Position numbers and translations under genes: made by a program. From contig NZ_JAEK01000015.1 in assembly GCF_000518865.1 (NCBI RefSeq), positions 1 through 64,000 of the forward strand: DNA of 64,000 nucleotides. Reading direction: 5' to 3'. Of the stretch, positions 51,524-60,621 are shown one piece after another. Below the pieces are notes generated by a model, which was given only the letters and a program-made list of their open reading frames with translations, was not told where the DNA came from and ran no database searches. Positions within the stretch are counted from its first letter, which is position 1; each line of letters opens with the position of its first letter. This DNA comes from Bacillus sp. J37. Lineage in GTDB: Bacteria; Bacillota; Bacilli; Bacillales; Bacillaceae.

Positions 51524-52240
51524 ATGAAGGGTTTGGTTGTATATCAGTTCGTTACATATATTCGTTCCCATAAGTATATTCCACCAGTTTCAGTTTTTAT
51601 AATGTTACTGGTCATTAATTACACATACGTTCCTAATCCTATTATGGATAGCTATTCATTCACTTCTATCCTATTATTTTTTGTAATCGGTTGGGTGACA
51701 ATTTCTCTCTTTCACTCGGAGGATGAAGGGCAAAAACAAATTACCATCATACATGCCAAAAATATAAGAGAATATTACCTCGCCCTCGTGATTAATTGTA
51801 CCTTGGTTGCGTTCTTCCTTAGTGTTGTGGCAGTTGCGTACCCTATTATTTTTCAAGCTTTTACTCCAGGGTTACATCCAGTACATATCGTAAAGGGTTT
51901 TTTAGCTCATTTTAGTCTCACCTTCCTATCTATTGCATTATCCATTTTTTTCACAAGAGAGCTTGTTAAAAACCATATTAATTCATGGTGGGGTGTGATT
52001 AGTATTTTAATTGGTTCTTTGGTTAGTGCAATACTGACAGAAGCAAATATTATAAATTTAACGGTATTATACTGGATTTTACCACCTCTTCATTACTCCT
52101 TTAAAATAATGAGCGTGGACGATCACATTATATCGATCAGCACAGAAGTTTACGGATATTTCGTATGGATCTTTATCTACAGTATGATGCTGATTACCCT
52201 TTTTTTAGTGATTGTTCAGAAAAAGAGGTCTTTTAAATGA
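51524..52240 (+). CDS. ABC transporter permease
   Basis: A 238-residue membrane protein with six hydrophobic segments, resembling small exporter permeases of the ABC-2 type in Bacillus. It begins ATG 51524 behind GGAAGAGGAG; the ATG overlaps the TGA that ends the full-length ATPase frame. Together with the preceding gene it forms a two-component transporter, possibly for export of a lipid-like or antimicrobial compound. The substrate is unknown; the kinase operon begins 461 bp further on. Confidence 0.72.
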   Translation: MKGLVVYQFVTYIRSHKYIPPVSVFIMLLVINYTYVPNPIMDSYSFTSILLFFVIGWVTISLFHSEDEGQKQITIIHAKNIREYYLALVINCTLVAFFLSVVAVAYPIIFQAFTPGLHPVHIVKGFLAHFSLTFLSIALSIFFTRELVKNHINSWWGVISILIGSLVSAILTEANIINLTVLYWILPPLHYSFKIMSVDDHIISISTEVYGYFVWIFIYSMMLITLFLVIVQKKRSFK

Positions 52241-52274
52241 GGAAATTTATTGTTCAAACAGTTCATTACTTTTA

Positions 52275-52312
52275 AGCAAGCGCCATTCTTGAATAAGGAT
52301 GTGCGTTTTTTA
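52275..52312 (+). repeat. Hairpin with AAGCGC arm, copy 3, terminator-like
   Basis: AAGCGCCATTCTT with AAGGATGTGCGTTTTTT forms an imperfect stem (one bulge) with a T tail, 35 bp after the permease stop. It may end the ABC transcript. The rest of 52313-52603 is AT-rich with no gene. Confidence 0.6.
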
Positions 52313-52603
52313 ATATGCAGGGTAAATTGTTGAAAAGAGATTGTTTGAAAAGGTATATTTTTCAACATATATTTACATACAATTTTACACTTATACTTGT
52401 TCAAAAGATCCATTTAGTAAGAGTCAAATCTCTCACCTTTCCTCGTTAAACTGTCAATTTAAGAAAAATTATAAAGTATCTTATTCTACAGAATCCCGCT
52501 CATAGTTCATTCTTATTTAAATTCTCTTGTAACTGCTTCACAAGATTTGATGTGAATGTAATACTAGGTTTGAACAGCACACATATCGACAAAAAAATCC
52601 ATA

Positions 52604-52648
52604 TTGTAACTTTTTTGTAACTCTTTTATAGAGAAGGACTTATATAAT
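52604..52648 (+). promoter_or_regulatory. Promoter with 11-bp direct repeats before the kinase operon
   Basis: TTGTAAC occurs at 52604-52610 and 52615-52621, exactly 11 bp apart, over the expected -35 region, and TATAAT lies at 52643-52648. A further TTGTAAC is at 52527, 77 bp upstream (seven 11-bp steps). Direct repeats with helical spacing are the usual binding form of OmpR/PhoB response regulators; one is encoded in this operon, so self-activation is plausible. Confidence 0.5.
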
Positions 52649-52701
52649 AAATTTATTCGAAGGAAACAGTAATTTTTGGAAAAATGAATGGAGTGTCCAT
52701 C

Positions 52702-53961
52702 ATGAGAAAGAAAAGCAAATCAACATTAATAATAGGTCTAGTTATGAGCAGTATGATGTTATCGGGTTGCCAACTTGTTGAATCTCCTAATGCATTAATT
52801 GAAGCTCCCCAACAAGAAAAAGAACAGAATATAGAATTGAGTAAAAAAGCGGCAGAGCTGCTCCCAACTAATAGTGAATTACTAACCCCGGTAAATTCTA
52901 ATAAAAAACAGTCAATTTTTATTGCTGATAGTAATGACGATGGGAACCAGGAAGCCTTTCTTTTGTATAGAGGTTTAGGGGAAAATCGTAAAGTTCATCT
53001 TCTTTCTTTACAGGAAACTGACAATGATTGGAGAGAAGTATCAGACTTTGAATTGGATTATCTGCAACTTGATTATTTTGGTCTCCATGATTTAGACAAT
53101 GATGGACGAGTAGAAGTAGTCATCGGCCTTGGAGGATCAGACTTTGAATCAGAGAAAGAGCTTATGATATACCAATGGAAGGAAGAGGGGCTGACACAGG
53201 TAGTAAATAAAGGATATGAAATCCTTGATATTGCGGACTATGATCTTGACGGAAAAGCAGATGTTCTTATTGTCCATGGGAAGAGAAGAGAATTTATGGA
53301 GGCGGAGCTTCTTACATTCAGGTCTGGTCAAATAGAGACAACCTCAAGTGTGAATATGGATGCTTTTGCATTTCATGAAAATACAGTGAGTGGAAAATTA
53401 TCTGATGGTAATCAGGCATTGTTTATTGATGGTGGTGTTGGTGCTCATTCAATGGTGACTGAAATCATTGCTTTTGAGGACGGGAAGCTTATAAAGGTGG
53501 ATGAAAGAGCTGGTGGAATGCTCATTAAAGAATACCCACTTTATAGTAAAGATATTAATGACGATGGGGTCATTGAAGTAGGTGGGATGTATATCCCAAA
53601 AGGGTGGGAAGAAGAAGCATTTACTGATATTCCGTTTATTGAATACTATTCAACATATTCAATAAATGGGGAGGAAAAAAAGATTGAGGAAAGATATACA
53701 AACAGAGAGCATAAGTTTTACATCACAATTCCAGTTGATTGGCATGGTAAGGTAAAAATTAAAAAGGTTGAAAATAGTATCCAATTAATCTCTGTTTCAG
53801 ATGATGAACTACTTTTTGAGGTTAAATGGAGTAACCTCGAATCGGTTGCACCGAAAGGCCATGTCTTCAAAAAAACAAAAGATACCTTTTTTTATACGGA
53901 AATGAAAGAAAAAGATGCTTTTCCATTTAATCAGTTTCATTTATTAGAAGATGAGTTTTAA
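52702..53961 (+). CDS. FG-GAP/VCBS-like repeat lipoprotein
   Basis: A 419-residue lipoprotein with lipobox LSGC near residue 22. The external part has repeated calcium-loop-like acidic motifs: DSNDDGNQEAF, HDLDNDGRVEVV, ADYDLDGKADVLI and SKDINDDGVIEVG, typical of FG-GAP/VCBS propeller blades, and a C-terminal different region (YITIPVDWHGKVKI). It could be a ligand-binding sensor component. ATG 52702 follows GGAGTG. Only 13 bp separate its stop from the response regulator start. Confidence 0.75.
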   Translation: MRKKSKSTLIIGLVMSSMMLSGCQLVESPNALIEAPQQEKEQNIELSKKAAELLPTNSELLTPVNSNKKQSIFIADSNDDGNQEAFLLYRGLGENRKVHLLSLQETDNDWREVSDFELDYLQLDYFGLHDLDNDGRVEVVIGLGGSDFESEKELMIYQWKEEGLTQVVNKGYEILDIADYDLDGKADVLIVHGKRREFMEAELLTFRSGQIETTSSVNMDAFAFHENTVSGKLSDGNQALFIDGGVGAHSMVTEIIAFEDGKLIKVDERAGGMLIKEYPLYSKDINDDGVIEVGGMYIPKGWEEEAFTDIPFIEYYSTYSINGEEKKIEERYTNREHKFYITIPVDWHGKVKIKKVENSIQLISVSDDELLFEVKWSNLESVAPKGHVFKKTKDTFFYTEMKEKDAFPFNQFHLLEDEF

Positions 53962-53974
53962 GAGAGGGAAGTTT

Positions 53975-54673
53975 ATGAATAAAATTCTTGTTGTTGAAGA
54001 TGAGTTATCCATACGTAGCTTTGTCAGCTTAAATCTAAAAAAGAAGGGATACCTTGTAACGGAAGCAGAAACTGGAGAGGAAGCATTACGACAGTATCAT
54101 CGAGAGAACTTTGATATTATTTTGCTTGATTTAATGCTACCGGGTATCGATGGATTTGAAGTTTGCCAAGAAATTCGAAAGATTAATCAAACAGTAGGCA
54201 TTATTATGTTAACGGCTCGGACACAAGAGAAGGATAAGGTCGAGGGTTTAATCATTGGTGCAGATGATTACTTATATAAACCATTTAGCTTAGTCGAGCT
54301 CGAGGCTAGAATTTTTTCTCTGCTTCGAAGACTAGCTGTTGACCGCTCAATTTCAACGGAACATGATGAGAGGATTACTTCGGGTCCATTTCAATTGGAC
54401 ATGAAAACGAAGCGATTGATCAGTTCTGGAACAGAAGTAAAATTAACTCCAACTGAATTCTCTATTCTTCATTACCTTATGGGTCATCCAAATCGTGTCT
54501 TCACAAGAGATGAATTATTGGATGAGATATGGGGAAAGAACTATGTTGGTGATTTAAAAGTCGTGGATGTAAACATTAGACGAATTCGACAGAAAATCGA
54601 GACAGACCCTTCCTCACCAGTATATTTATGTACGGAGTGGGGGTTAGGGTACATATGGATGGGTAATGTATGA
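53975..54673 (+). CDS. OmpR/PhoB-family response regulator
   Basis: A 232-residue response regulator: N-terminal receiver with KILVVEDE and the phospho-acceptor Asp in DIILLDLMLPG, switch Thr in IIMLTAR and Lys in YLYKPFS, then a C-terminal winged-helix DNA-binding domain (KLTPTEFSILHYLM, then VVDVNIRRIRQKI). ATG 53975 sits behind GAGAGGGAAG. Its last codons overlap the kinase start (ATGA), so the pair is translationally coupled. The likely target includes its own promoter at 52604. Confidence 0.93.
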   Translation: MNKILVVEDELSIRSFVSLNLKKKGYLVTEAETGEEALRQYHRENFDIILLDLMLPGIDGFEVCQEIRKINQTVGIIMLTARTQEKDKVEGLIIGADDYLYKPFSLVELEARIFSLLRRLAVDRSISTEHDERITSGPFQLDMKTKRLISSGTEVKLTPTEFSILHYLMGHPNRVFTRDELLDEIWGKNYVGDLKVVDVNIRRIRQKIETDPSSPVYLCTEWGLGYIWMGNV

Positions 54674-56052
54674 AGCGCAAAGTCATTCTTTATTTCATGA
54701 TTATTATCCTTCTAACCTTAAGTTTAGTCATGACGGTGTTTGGATTTGCCTTGACCAATTATTATTATCAAGGAATTGCAGGTACTTTTCGCAGTCATGT
54801 GGAAGCGATTAATCCGATTTGGGAAAAAGGAAATGAGCTTAATTATGGCCGTTTAGAAGATTATAGTGATCTGATTATTAAAAGCTATCAATATCATTCT
54901 GCAGAATTGCAACTTTTATCAAATGATGGAGAGCTTATTCAATCAACATCTGGTTTTTATGAAGATAAAACCTATTCAATTGATCCCGATGTCTTTTCCT
55001 ATGAAACAGTTTATAAAAAGGAAGTAATGGAACAAACAGGAGAAAAAATCATTGCTGTCTACATACCACTAATGCTAGAGGGTCAGGTTGTGGGGGTGCT
55101 TCGGTATGTTTCTTCGTTAGCAAATGTCCATGCAGTCATTCTAAATCTGCTTAAATATGGAATGATGATTTGTACAGGGGTAGCAATCGTTGTCTTTCTT
55201 ATTAGCCTTCGTCTTGCAGACTCGATTGTAAGACCATTTAAAAAAATCATTCAGCATACACGTGAATTATCAAAAGGACGATTTGAAAAACGATTAAATA
55301 AAATATACCCTCATGAACTAGGTGAAATGGCGAACACACTAAATTATATGGCGGATGAAATTGTCAAGATGGATCGGTTAAAAACAGATTTCATATCCTC
55401 AATTTCTCATGAGCTCAGAACACCGCTTACAGGAATTAAAGGGTGGGTGGAAACGATAGAGTCACCGGAAGACTTAACAGAGCAGGAAGTGAAATTTGGC
55501 TTACGGATGATTCACACTGAATCTGAGCGGCTGATGAAATTAGTGGAAGATTTACTGGATTTTTCTAGGTATGAGTCAAATCGAATCATTCTTAACCAAG
55601 TTGAAGTAAACTTTGATGAACTCGTTTACGAAGTGACATTACAGCTTCAAAAGAAAGCAAAAGAGAAAAACATCTCGATTCATGTAGAAAGTGTACCAGT
55701 TCGGCTAATGGCTGATGGAGATAAAATGAGACAAGTCATGTTAAATTTACTGGATAATGCGATTAAGTTTTCTAAGGTGAATGGTGAAATTCAACTAAAT
55801 CTATACAAAAAGAATCATTTTGCTGTGCTTGAAATTAGTGACAAAGGAATAGGGATGAAGCAAGAAGAGATAACGTACATTATGGATTCCTTTTATAAAG
55901 TTGATTCAAAATCAATTGGTGCTGGACTTGGATTAGCGATCACTCGAAATATTGTCACAAAACACGGCGGGAAAATTGACGTTCTTAGTCAGTATGGAAA
56001 AGGAACAACAGTTGTCGTTCAATTGCCTTTGGTAAAGAATTCAACAAAATAA
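54670..56052 (+). CDS. Membrane sensor histidine kinase
   Basis: A 460-residue kinase: membrane helix 1 at about 5-30 and helix 2 at about 160-180 flank an external sensor of about 130 residues, followed by HAMP, the dimerisation box SSISHELRTPLTGIKGW with the phospho-His, and the ATPase domain (NLLDNAIKFS, ISDKGIGM, GAGLGLAITRNI). It should phosphorylate the response regulator encoded just before it. The external sensor is not a known named domain to me. Confidence 0.93.
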   Translation: MKRKVILYFMIIILLTLSLVMTVFGFALTNYYYQGIAGTFRSHVEAINPIWEKGNELNYGRLEDYSDLIIKSYQYHSAELQLLSNDGELIQSTSGFYEDKTYSIDPDVFSYETVYKKEVMEQTGEKIIAVYIPLMLEGQVVGVLRYVSSLANVHAVILNLLKYGMMICTGVAIVVFLISLRLADSIVRPFKKIIQHTRELSKGRFEKRLNKIYPHELGEMANTLNYMADEIVKMDRLKTDFISSISHELRTPLTGIKGWVETIESPEDLTEQEVKFGLRMIHTESERLMKLVEDLLDFSRYESNRIILNQVEVNFDELVYEVTLQLQKKAKEKNISIHVESVPVRLMADGDKMRQVMLNLLDNAIKFSKVNGEIQLNLYKKNHFAVLEISDKGIGMKQEEITYIMDSFYKVDSKSIGAGLGLAITRNIVTKHGGKIDVLSQYGKGTTVVVQLPLVKNSTK

Positions 56053-56081
56053 GTGAAAAATAATGGGAAGAGGTAAAGCAG

Positions 56082-57980
56082 ATGTGTGGGTTTATTGGAT
56101 ATATGAGTAGGAATCTAAAAGAACAAGCACTTGAAAAAAGACAAATTACTGTTGATATGACAACTATGATAACTCATCGGGGGCCAGATGATGTAGCCTA
56201 TTATACGGATGAGCATATTCACCTCGGCTTCAGAAGATTAAGTATTATTGATGTTGAAAGTGGTAGACAGCCTCTTTCGTATGATGATGATCGTTATTGG
56301 ATTACTTTTAATGGTGAAATTTACAACTATATAGAGCTAAAACAAGAATTAGAGAAGAAAGGTTATAAGTTTCATACGGATTCAGATACAGAGGTAATTA
56401 TAGCCTTATACAGTCATATTGGAACACGAGTTGTTAATGAATTACGCGGTATGTTTAGCTTTATTATTTGGGATCGGGAGAAAAAGGAATTATTTGGTGC
56501 CAGAGATCATTTTGGGATAAAGCCTTTTTATTATTATGAAACAGATGATGAATTTTATTGCAGCTCGGAAAAGAAAAGCATAATTAGTGCTATTAAAGGT
56601 ATCGGTAATATGGATTTAGAATCTTTACATCATTATTTGACATATCAATATGTTCCGGAGCCTCAAACGTTATCAAAAGAGATTAAGAGACTGGAGCCAG
56701 GTTGCTTTTTTACAAAAAAACTGGATGGAGCTATGATTATTCACTCCTTTTATAAGCCTACCTTTTGTCCAACGAATCAACCATTTGCCCAAGAGGTAAA
56801 GAAGATTCAACATGTATTAAGAGATTCAGTTGCTATGCATTTACGAAGTGACGTGCCGGTTGGCGCCTTTTTATCCGGAGGAATTGACTCATCGAGTATT
56901 GTCGCTTTGGCAAAGGAGACTCATCCACGTATAAAAACGTTTACCGTTGGATTTAAAAGAGAAGGATATAGTGAAATCGAATTGGCACAGGAAACAGCTG
57001 CAGCATTAAGTGTAGATAATCTTCATTATATTGTAACAGCTGAAGAGTTTATTAAAGAACTCCCTAAAATTGTGTGGCATTTAGATGAACCAGTAGCAGA
57101 TCCTGCTTTAGTTCCATTGTATTTTATTGCACGTGAAGCTAAAAAGCATGTAAAAGTCGTTCTATCTGGAGAAGGAGCCGATGAATTATTTGGAGGTTAC
57201 AATATATATAGAGAGCCACATTCGCTAAAATACTTGAAGCATTTTCCAAATAGTATGAAGAAAGGCTGGCTTGCATTGGCAAGTAAATTACCTGATGGTG
57301 CGAAAGGGAAAAGTTACATTGAAAGAGGTACAACGAATCTGGAAAAAAGGTATATTGGTAATGCGAAGATATTCTCTGAACATGAAAAAAGTCAGCTCCT
57401 ACGAAACTATCAAGGGGACTGGACATATACAAATGTTACGAAGGGATATTATCAAACGATTAACCACCTTCATGATATCCAAAAAATGCAATACATTGAC
57501 ATCCATACATGGCTTCGTGGTGATATCCTCGTCAAAGCAGACAGAATGACGATGGCACATTCTCTAGAGCTGCGAGTTCCATTTCTTGATAAAGAGGTGT
57601 ATAAAGTTGCATCACAACTTAGTCATGACAAAACGGTTACAAACCAACAAACAAAATATATACTTAGAAAAGCGATGGAAGGAATTATTCCGGATTCCGT
57701 GCTAAATCGCAAAAAACTAGGATTTCCGGTTCCAATTAGGCATTGGCTGCAAAACGAGCTATTTGATTGGGCCTATCAATTAATTATTGATAGTCAAACA
57801 GATCATTTATTTGAAAAAAATTATTTGTTATTTTTATTATCAGAACATCAAAGAGGGGTACATGATAACAGCCGTAAAATTTGGACAGTATTAATTTTTA
57901 TGATATGGCATCAAGTCTATGTCGAAAGAAAATACGACTTTCATCAGCTTTCTATGGAGAGAGAAACGGTTGTCGTATAA
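56082..57980 (+). CDS. asnB: Asparagine synthetase (glutamine-hydrolysing) family
   Basis: A 632-residue enzyme. MCGFIGYMS gives the N-terminal Cys nucleophile of the glutaminase domain, with HRGPDD and the FNGEIYNY region; the C-terminal synthetase domain has the PP-loop LSGGIDSSSIVAL near residue 265 and GEGADELFGGY. It is 29 bp after the kinase gene in one operon. B. subtilis AsnB is known to amidate meso-diaminopimelic acid in peptidoglycan, so a wall-modifying role is possible; plain asparagine synthesis is the alternative. The symbol denotes the family. Confidence 0.88.
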   Translation: MCGFIGYMSRNLKEQALEKRQITVDMTTMITHRGPDDVAYYTDEHIHLGFRRLSIIDVESGRQPLSYDDDRYWITFNGEIYNYIELKQELEKKGYKFHTDSDTEVIIALYSHIGTRVVNELRGMFSFIIWDREKKELFGARDHFGIKPFYYYETDDEFYCSSEKKSIISAIKGIGNMDLESLHHYLTYQYVPEPQTLSKEIKRLEPGCFFTKKLDGAMIIHSFYKPTFCPTNQPFAQEVKKIQHVLRDSVAMHLRSDVPVGAFLSGGIDSSSIVALAKETHPRIKTFTVGFKREGYSEIELAQETAAALSVDNLHYIVTAEEFIKELPKIVWHLDEPVADPALVPLYFIAREAKKHVKVVLSGEGADELFGGYNIYREPHSLKYLKHFPNSMKKGWLALASKLPDGAKGKSYIERGTTNLEKRYIGNAKIFSEHEKSQLLRNYQGDWTYTNVTKGYYQTINHLHDIQKMQYIDIHTWLRGDILVKADRMTMAHSLELRVPFLDKEVYKVASQLSHDKTVTNQQTKYILRKAMEGIIPDSVLNRKKLGFPVPIRHWLQNELFDWAYQLIIDSQTDHLFEKNYLLFLLSEHQRGVHDNSRKIWTVLIFMIWHQVYVERKYDFHQLSMERETVVV

Positions 57981-58020
57981 ATAAAATGAAGATAAAGCAT
58001 ATGAAAGAAGAGAAGAGTAA

Positions 58021-58527
58021 ATGAAAAAATCAATTGGGTTAACGGGGCTTGTTTGTTTCTTATTAGTTGGATGTAATCCTAAACCAACAACGGAAGTAAT
58101 AAATGAACCCGTCGATAAAACAATGAAAGAAGCGGATATAGCTGGAATAGAACAAGCAACAACTGTAAGTAAACGAGAAGATTATTTGAAAAAGCTTGCT
58201 GAGATTGAACAAAGTCTTGCTGAATTTGATCAGGCATTAGAAAACGGGTCAACTGTTGAATTAAAGCAGGCCCAAGGTGAAATTCTTACAAGATGGGATA
58301 ATATGTTAAATGAAATTTACCAAGCACTCGAAGAACAGCTTTCTCCAAGTAATATGGAAAAATTAAGAGAAGAACAAAGGGAATGGATCAAATACCGTGA
58401 TGATGCTGCAAAAGATGCTGCCGCTAAATACGAAGGCGGGACGATGGAATCACTGGAATATATAAGCGTACAAGCAGGGCTAACAAAAGAAAGATGTTAT
58501 GAATTAGTTGAAAAGTACATGGAGTAG
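58021..58527 (+). CDS. LprI-like (DUF1311) lipoprotein
   Basis: A 168-residue lipoprotein: MKKSIGLTGLVCFLLVGC gives the lipobox LVGC. The C-terminal domain (YQALEEQLSPSNMEKLREEQ, then REWIKYRDDAAKDAAAKYEGG and TMESLEYISVQAGLTKERCYE) is a DUF1311/LprI-type domain, found in proteins reported to inhibit lysozyme. It follows the synthetase by 40 bp, last in the operon before a terminator. A protective role at the cell wall would fit the neighbours but is inference. Confidence 0.8.
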   Translation: MKKSIGLTGLVCFLLVGCNPKPTTEVINEPVDKTMKEADIAGIEQATTVSKREDYLKKLAEIEQSLAEFDQALENGSTVELKQAQGEILTRWDNMLNEIYQALEEQLSPSNMEKLREEQREWIKYRDDAAKDAAAKYEGGTMESLEYISVQAGLTKERCYELVEKYME

Positions 58528-58538
58528 CCCCTGTAATT

Positions 58539-58572
58539 AATCCGCTTGCCAAAGAGGAAAGCGGATTTTTTA
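58539..58572 (+). terminator. Rho-independent terminator of the kinase operon
   Basis: A 9-bp perfect stem (AATCCGCTT and AAGCGGATT) with a T run. It closes the unit that starts at 52702. Confidence 0.88.
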
Positions 58573-58684
58573 TATAGGAATTCAAGCATTATGATGTAGC
58601 TTTATATTTTTATTATATAAGGAGTAGAACATTGAATAAATTTAAATAAAAACCTTAAACATGTTGAATAAATAGATAATGAAA

Positions 58685-58705
58685 TATGGATATATATGTT
58701 AAAAT
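58685..58705 (+). promoter_or_regulatory. Extended -10 promoter-like leader, copy 2
   Basis: TATGGATATATATGTTAAAAT resembles the 19-bp element at 16758 and 63481, with TGTTAAAAT as an extended -10. The region 58573-58798 otherwise shows no gene. Confidence 0.45.
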
Positions 58706-58813
58706 TTTATGTGATATTGTGAAATGAATGTAAAAGAGGTTCGAGTATGTAATTTATGAATATGTTTTTGTTCAAAAAATATAGAGGGGGAAATTGCTAT
58801 TTTAAAAAGAAAA

Positions 58814-59194
58814 ATGTTAACTGCTATTCTCAGTAGTTTGATATTTGCACTTATCTTTTCAGTACTTGGTGGCTTCGAAGTGGACAGATTTTTTAATTTG
58901 TATTTTAATTTATATTTTTTAAACCTTATGTTTGTCATGACGTACGGAGTTATTGTTTCCTTCTTTAGTGACTGGCTTAGTAGGAAGGTTTCTAAAAGAA
59001 CGGTTACTCGCGAAATTACTTCCTTCATATTTCATTGTTGCTTCGGAGCAGTATTACAGATTTTTGGTCTTGGTTCCGCTATCTTATTCTTTATTATTGA
59101 CCGTTTATTAGGTAGGGTGAAGATTGGATGGCTTTCAGTAATCATTGCATTATTAATCGTAGTAGTAGTATTTATCATTTTGATTAATTTGTAG
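58814..59194 (+). CDS. Small membrane protein, about 126 aa
   Basis: A hydrophobic protein with four membrane segments (LTAILSSLIFALIFSVLG, LYFLNLMFVMTYGVIVSFF, FGAVLQIFGLGSAILFFII, LSVIIALLIVVVVFIILI). No family is recognised. AGAGGGGG (58783-58790) is not spaced for ATG 58814, but it fits the ATT at 58799, which is in frame and would add ILKRK; a rare ATT start is possible. I report the ATG because it is the first standard codon. Confidence 0.55.
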   Translation: MLTAILSSLIFALIFSVLGGFEVDRFFNLYFNLYFLNLMFVMTYGVIVSFFSDWLSRKVSKRTVTREITSFIFHCCFGAVLQIFGLGSAILFFIIDRLLGRVKIGWLSVIIALLIVVVVFIILINL

Positions 59195-59278
59195 AAAGGT
59201 AATACCAATAACACTGTTCGTTCTGGTACATATATTGTCAGATAGAATTGTACTTTTCATTAAAGGGGAAATGTTTTT

Positions 59279-59758
59279 GTGAAATATTTGATTCAGTACC
59301 TCATAGCATCCATGGTCATGTTTTTTTCAACGTTTGCTGCTTGGTATGAAGGAAGTGCTATCAGAGATAACCCTTGGGAATGGGAATACTCTGCCTATTT
59401 TTCGAAATTACTAAATGGTGAAATGACAAGTAGTGCGGACTTATCACAACTAGATCATTTTATATATGCAGCAAAATTTAGCCCTATCTTTCCATCGTTT
59501 ATGATTTTAAGCCTATTTTATATGTTGATTTTAAGTGGTTACTTGCTCTTTAAAAGTGTAATGAAAAGAATGATTTATTTCATATGCCTGTGTATTTTTA
59601 CCTTTTTTATTGGAGTAGTTGTAACAGACTCCCCAACCATAGGAGGTAGATACTTTGCCATTATCTTTACAATCCTTGGCATTATTCATTTAGCTCTAGC
59701 ATTAGCAATTTATTTAAGGCTAAAAAAGAGAAAAGGACATTTAGAGAATTTAGTTTAA
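59279..59758 (+). CDS. DUF4306 (YjdJ-like) membrane protein
   Basis: A 159-residue membrane protein with four hydrophobic segments. The N-terminus KYLIQYLIASMVMFFSTFAA then WYEGSAIRDNPWEWEYSAYF is the signature of the YjdJ/DUF4306 family of Bacillus, of unknown function. GTG 59279 follows AAAGGGGAAA. It lies 84 bp after the previous small membrane protein in the same direction. Confidence 0.75.
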   Translation: MKYLIQYLIASMVMFFSTFAAWYEGSAIRDNPWEWEYSAYFSKLLNGEMTSSADLSQLDHFIYAAKFSPIFPSFMILSLFYMLILSGYLLFKSVMKRMIYFICLCIFTFFIGVVVTDSPTIGGRYFAIIFTILGIIHLALALAIYLRLKKRKGHLENLV

Positions 59759-59903
59759 TTACGAATAACTTGATTTTATATTCTTATCTTGAGTAATATG
59801 AATCTATTTTACTTACTATTTTAAGTGTATCTTCTATAAATAAGGACAGATGCAGTATAATGAATAAGAAAGTTAATAATTGTAAAAAAATGGAGGGGTT
59901 TGG

Positions 59904-60542
59904 TTGGGGGAACAATGGATACTTGAGGAGAAATTTCAAAGTGAACAATTTAATAGCTTACTAAAATGGCGTTGTGAACCTAAGAAATGGATTATTGACA
60001 AAACGAGTTCTCAATTGGTTTTAAATACCGATCAGGAAACAGATTACTGGCAAAAGACACATTACGGCTTTGAAGCAGATAATGGTCATTTTCTTTATAT
60101 GAATACAGATAAGAATTTTAGGATGACAACAAAGGTCAAAACTTATCCAAAGTCAAAGTATGATCACGCAGGGTTGATGATTCGCTTTTCAAAGAATGTG
60201 TGGGTTAAAACTTCTCTGGAATTTATAACAAATACTTTGAGTAAAATGGGGACAGTAGTTACAAATGGGGGGTACTCTGACTGGTCCACACAATATATGG
60301 AGTCTAAAGAGATTGACCAATATTTTCGAGTATCCAGGATTGCTCAAAATTGCTATGTTGATTTTTCCTTGGATGGGAAAGAATGGATGCAAATTCGCTT
60401 AGCTCACTTGGATATTCCGTCTGACTCAACCATTTCAGCTGGATTATTCGCTTGCAGCCCTCAAGGAAAAGATCTTACTGTGCGTTTTGATTTTCTTACT
60501 ATCGAAGAGCTTTCTTCTGATCCAAAAGAAGCCTACCTATAA
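59904..60542 (+). CDS. DUF1349 (concanavalin A-like fold) protein
   Basis: A 212-residue protein with the DUF1349 pattern: an early WILEEKFQSEQF segment, FRMTTKVKTYPKSKYDHAGL, SLEFITNTLSKMGTVVTN and a final sheet region (ISAGLFACSPQGKDLTVRFD). These jelly-roll/lectin-like proteins are linked to glycan binding in other organisms, though they lack catalytic motifs. There is no signal peptide, so it is cytoplasmic. TTG 59904 follows GGAGGGG. It is monocistronic; a hairpin lies at 60622. Confidence 0.8.
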   Translation: MGEQWILEEKFQSEQFNSLLKWRCEPKKWIIDKTSSQLVLNTDQETDYWQKTHYGFEADNGHFLYMNTDKNFRMTTKVKTYPKSKYDHAGLMIRFSKNVWVKTSLEFITNTLSKMGTVVTNGGYSDWSTQYMESKEIDQYFRVSRIAQNCYVDFSLDGKEWMQIRLAHLDIPSDSTISAGLFACSPQGKDLTVRFDFLTIEELSSDPKEAYL

Positions 60543-60621
60543 CAAGATATGATCAATGGAGTTATTTTTCTCAAAAAGTTGCATTCCTTCATTAAAATTC
60601 AGTAACGATCATCATCAATAG

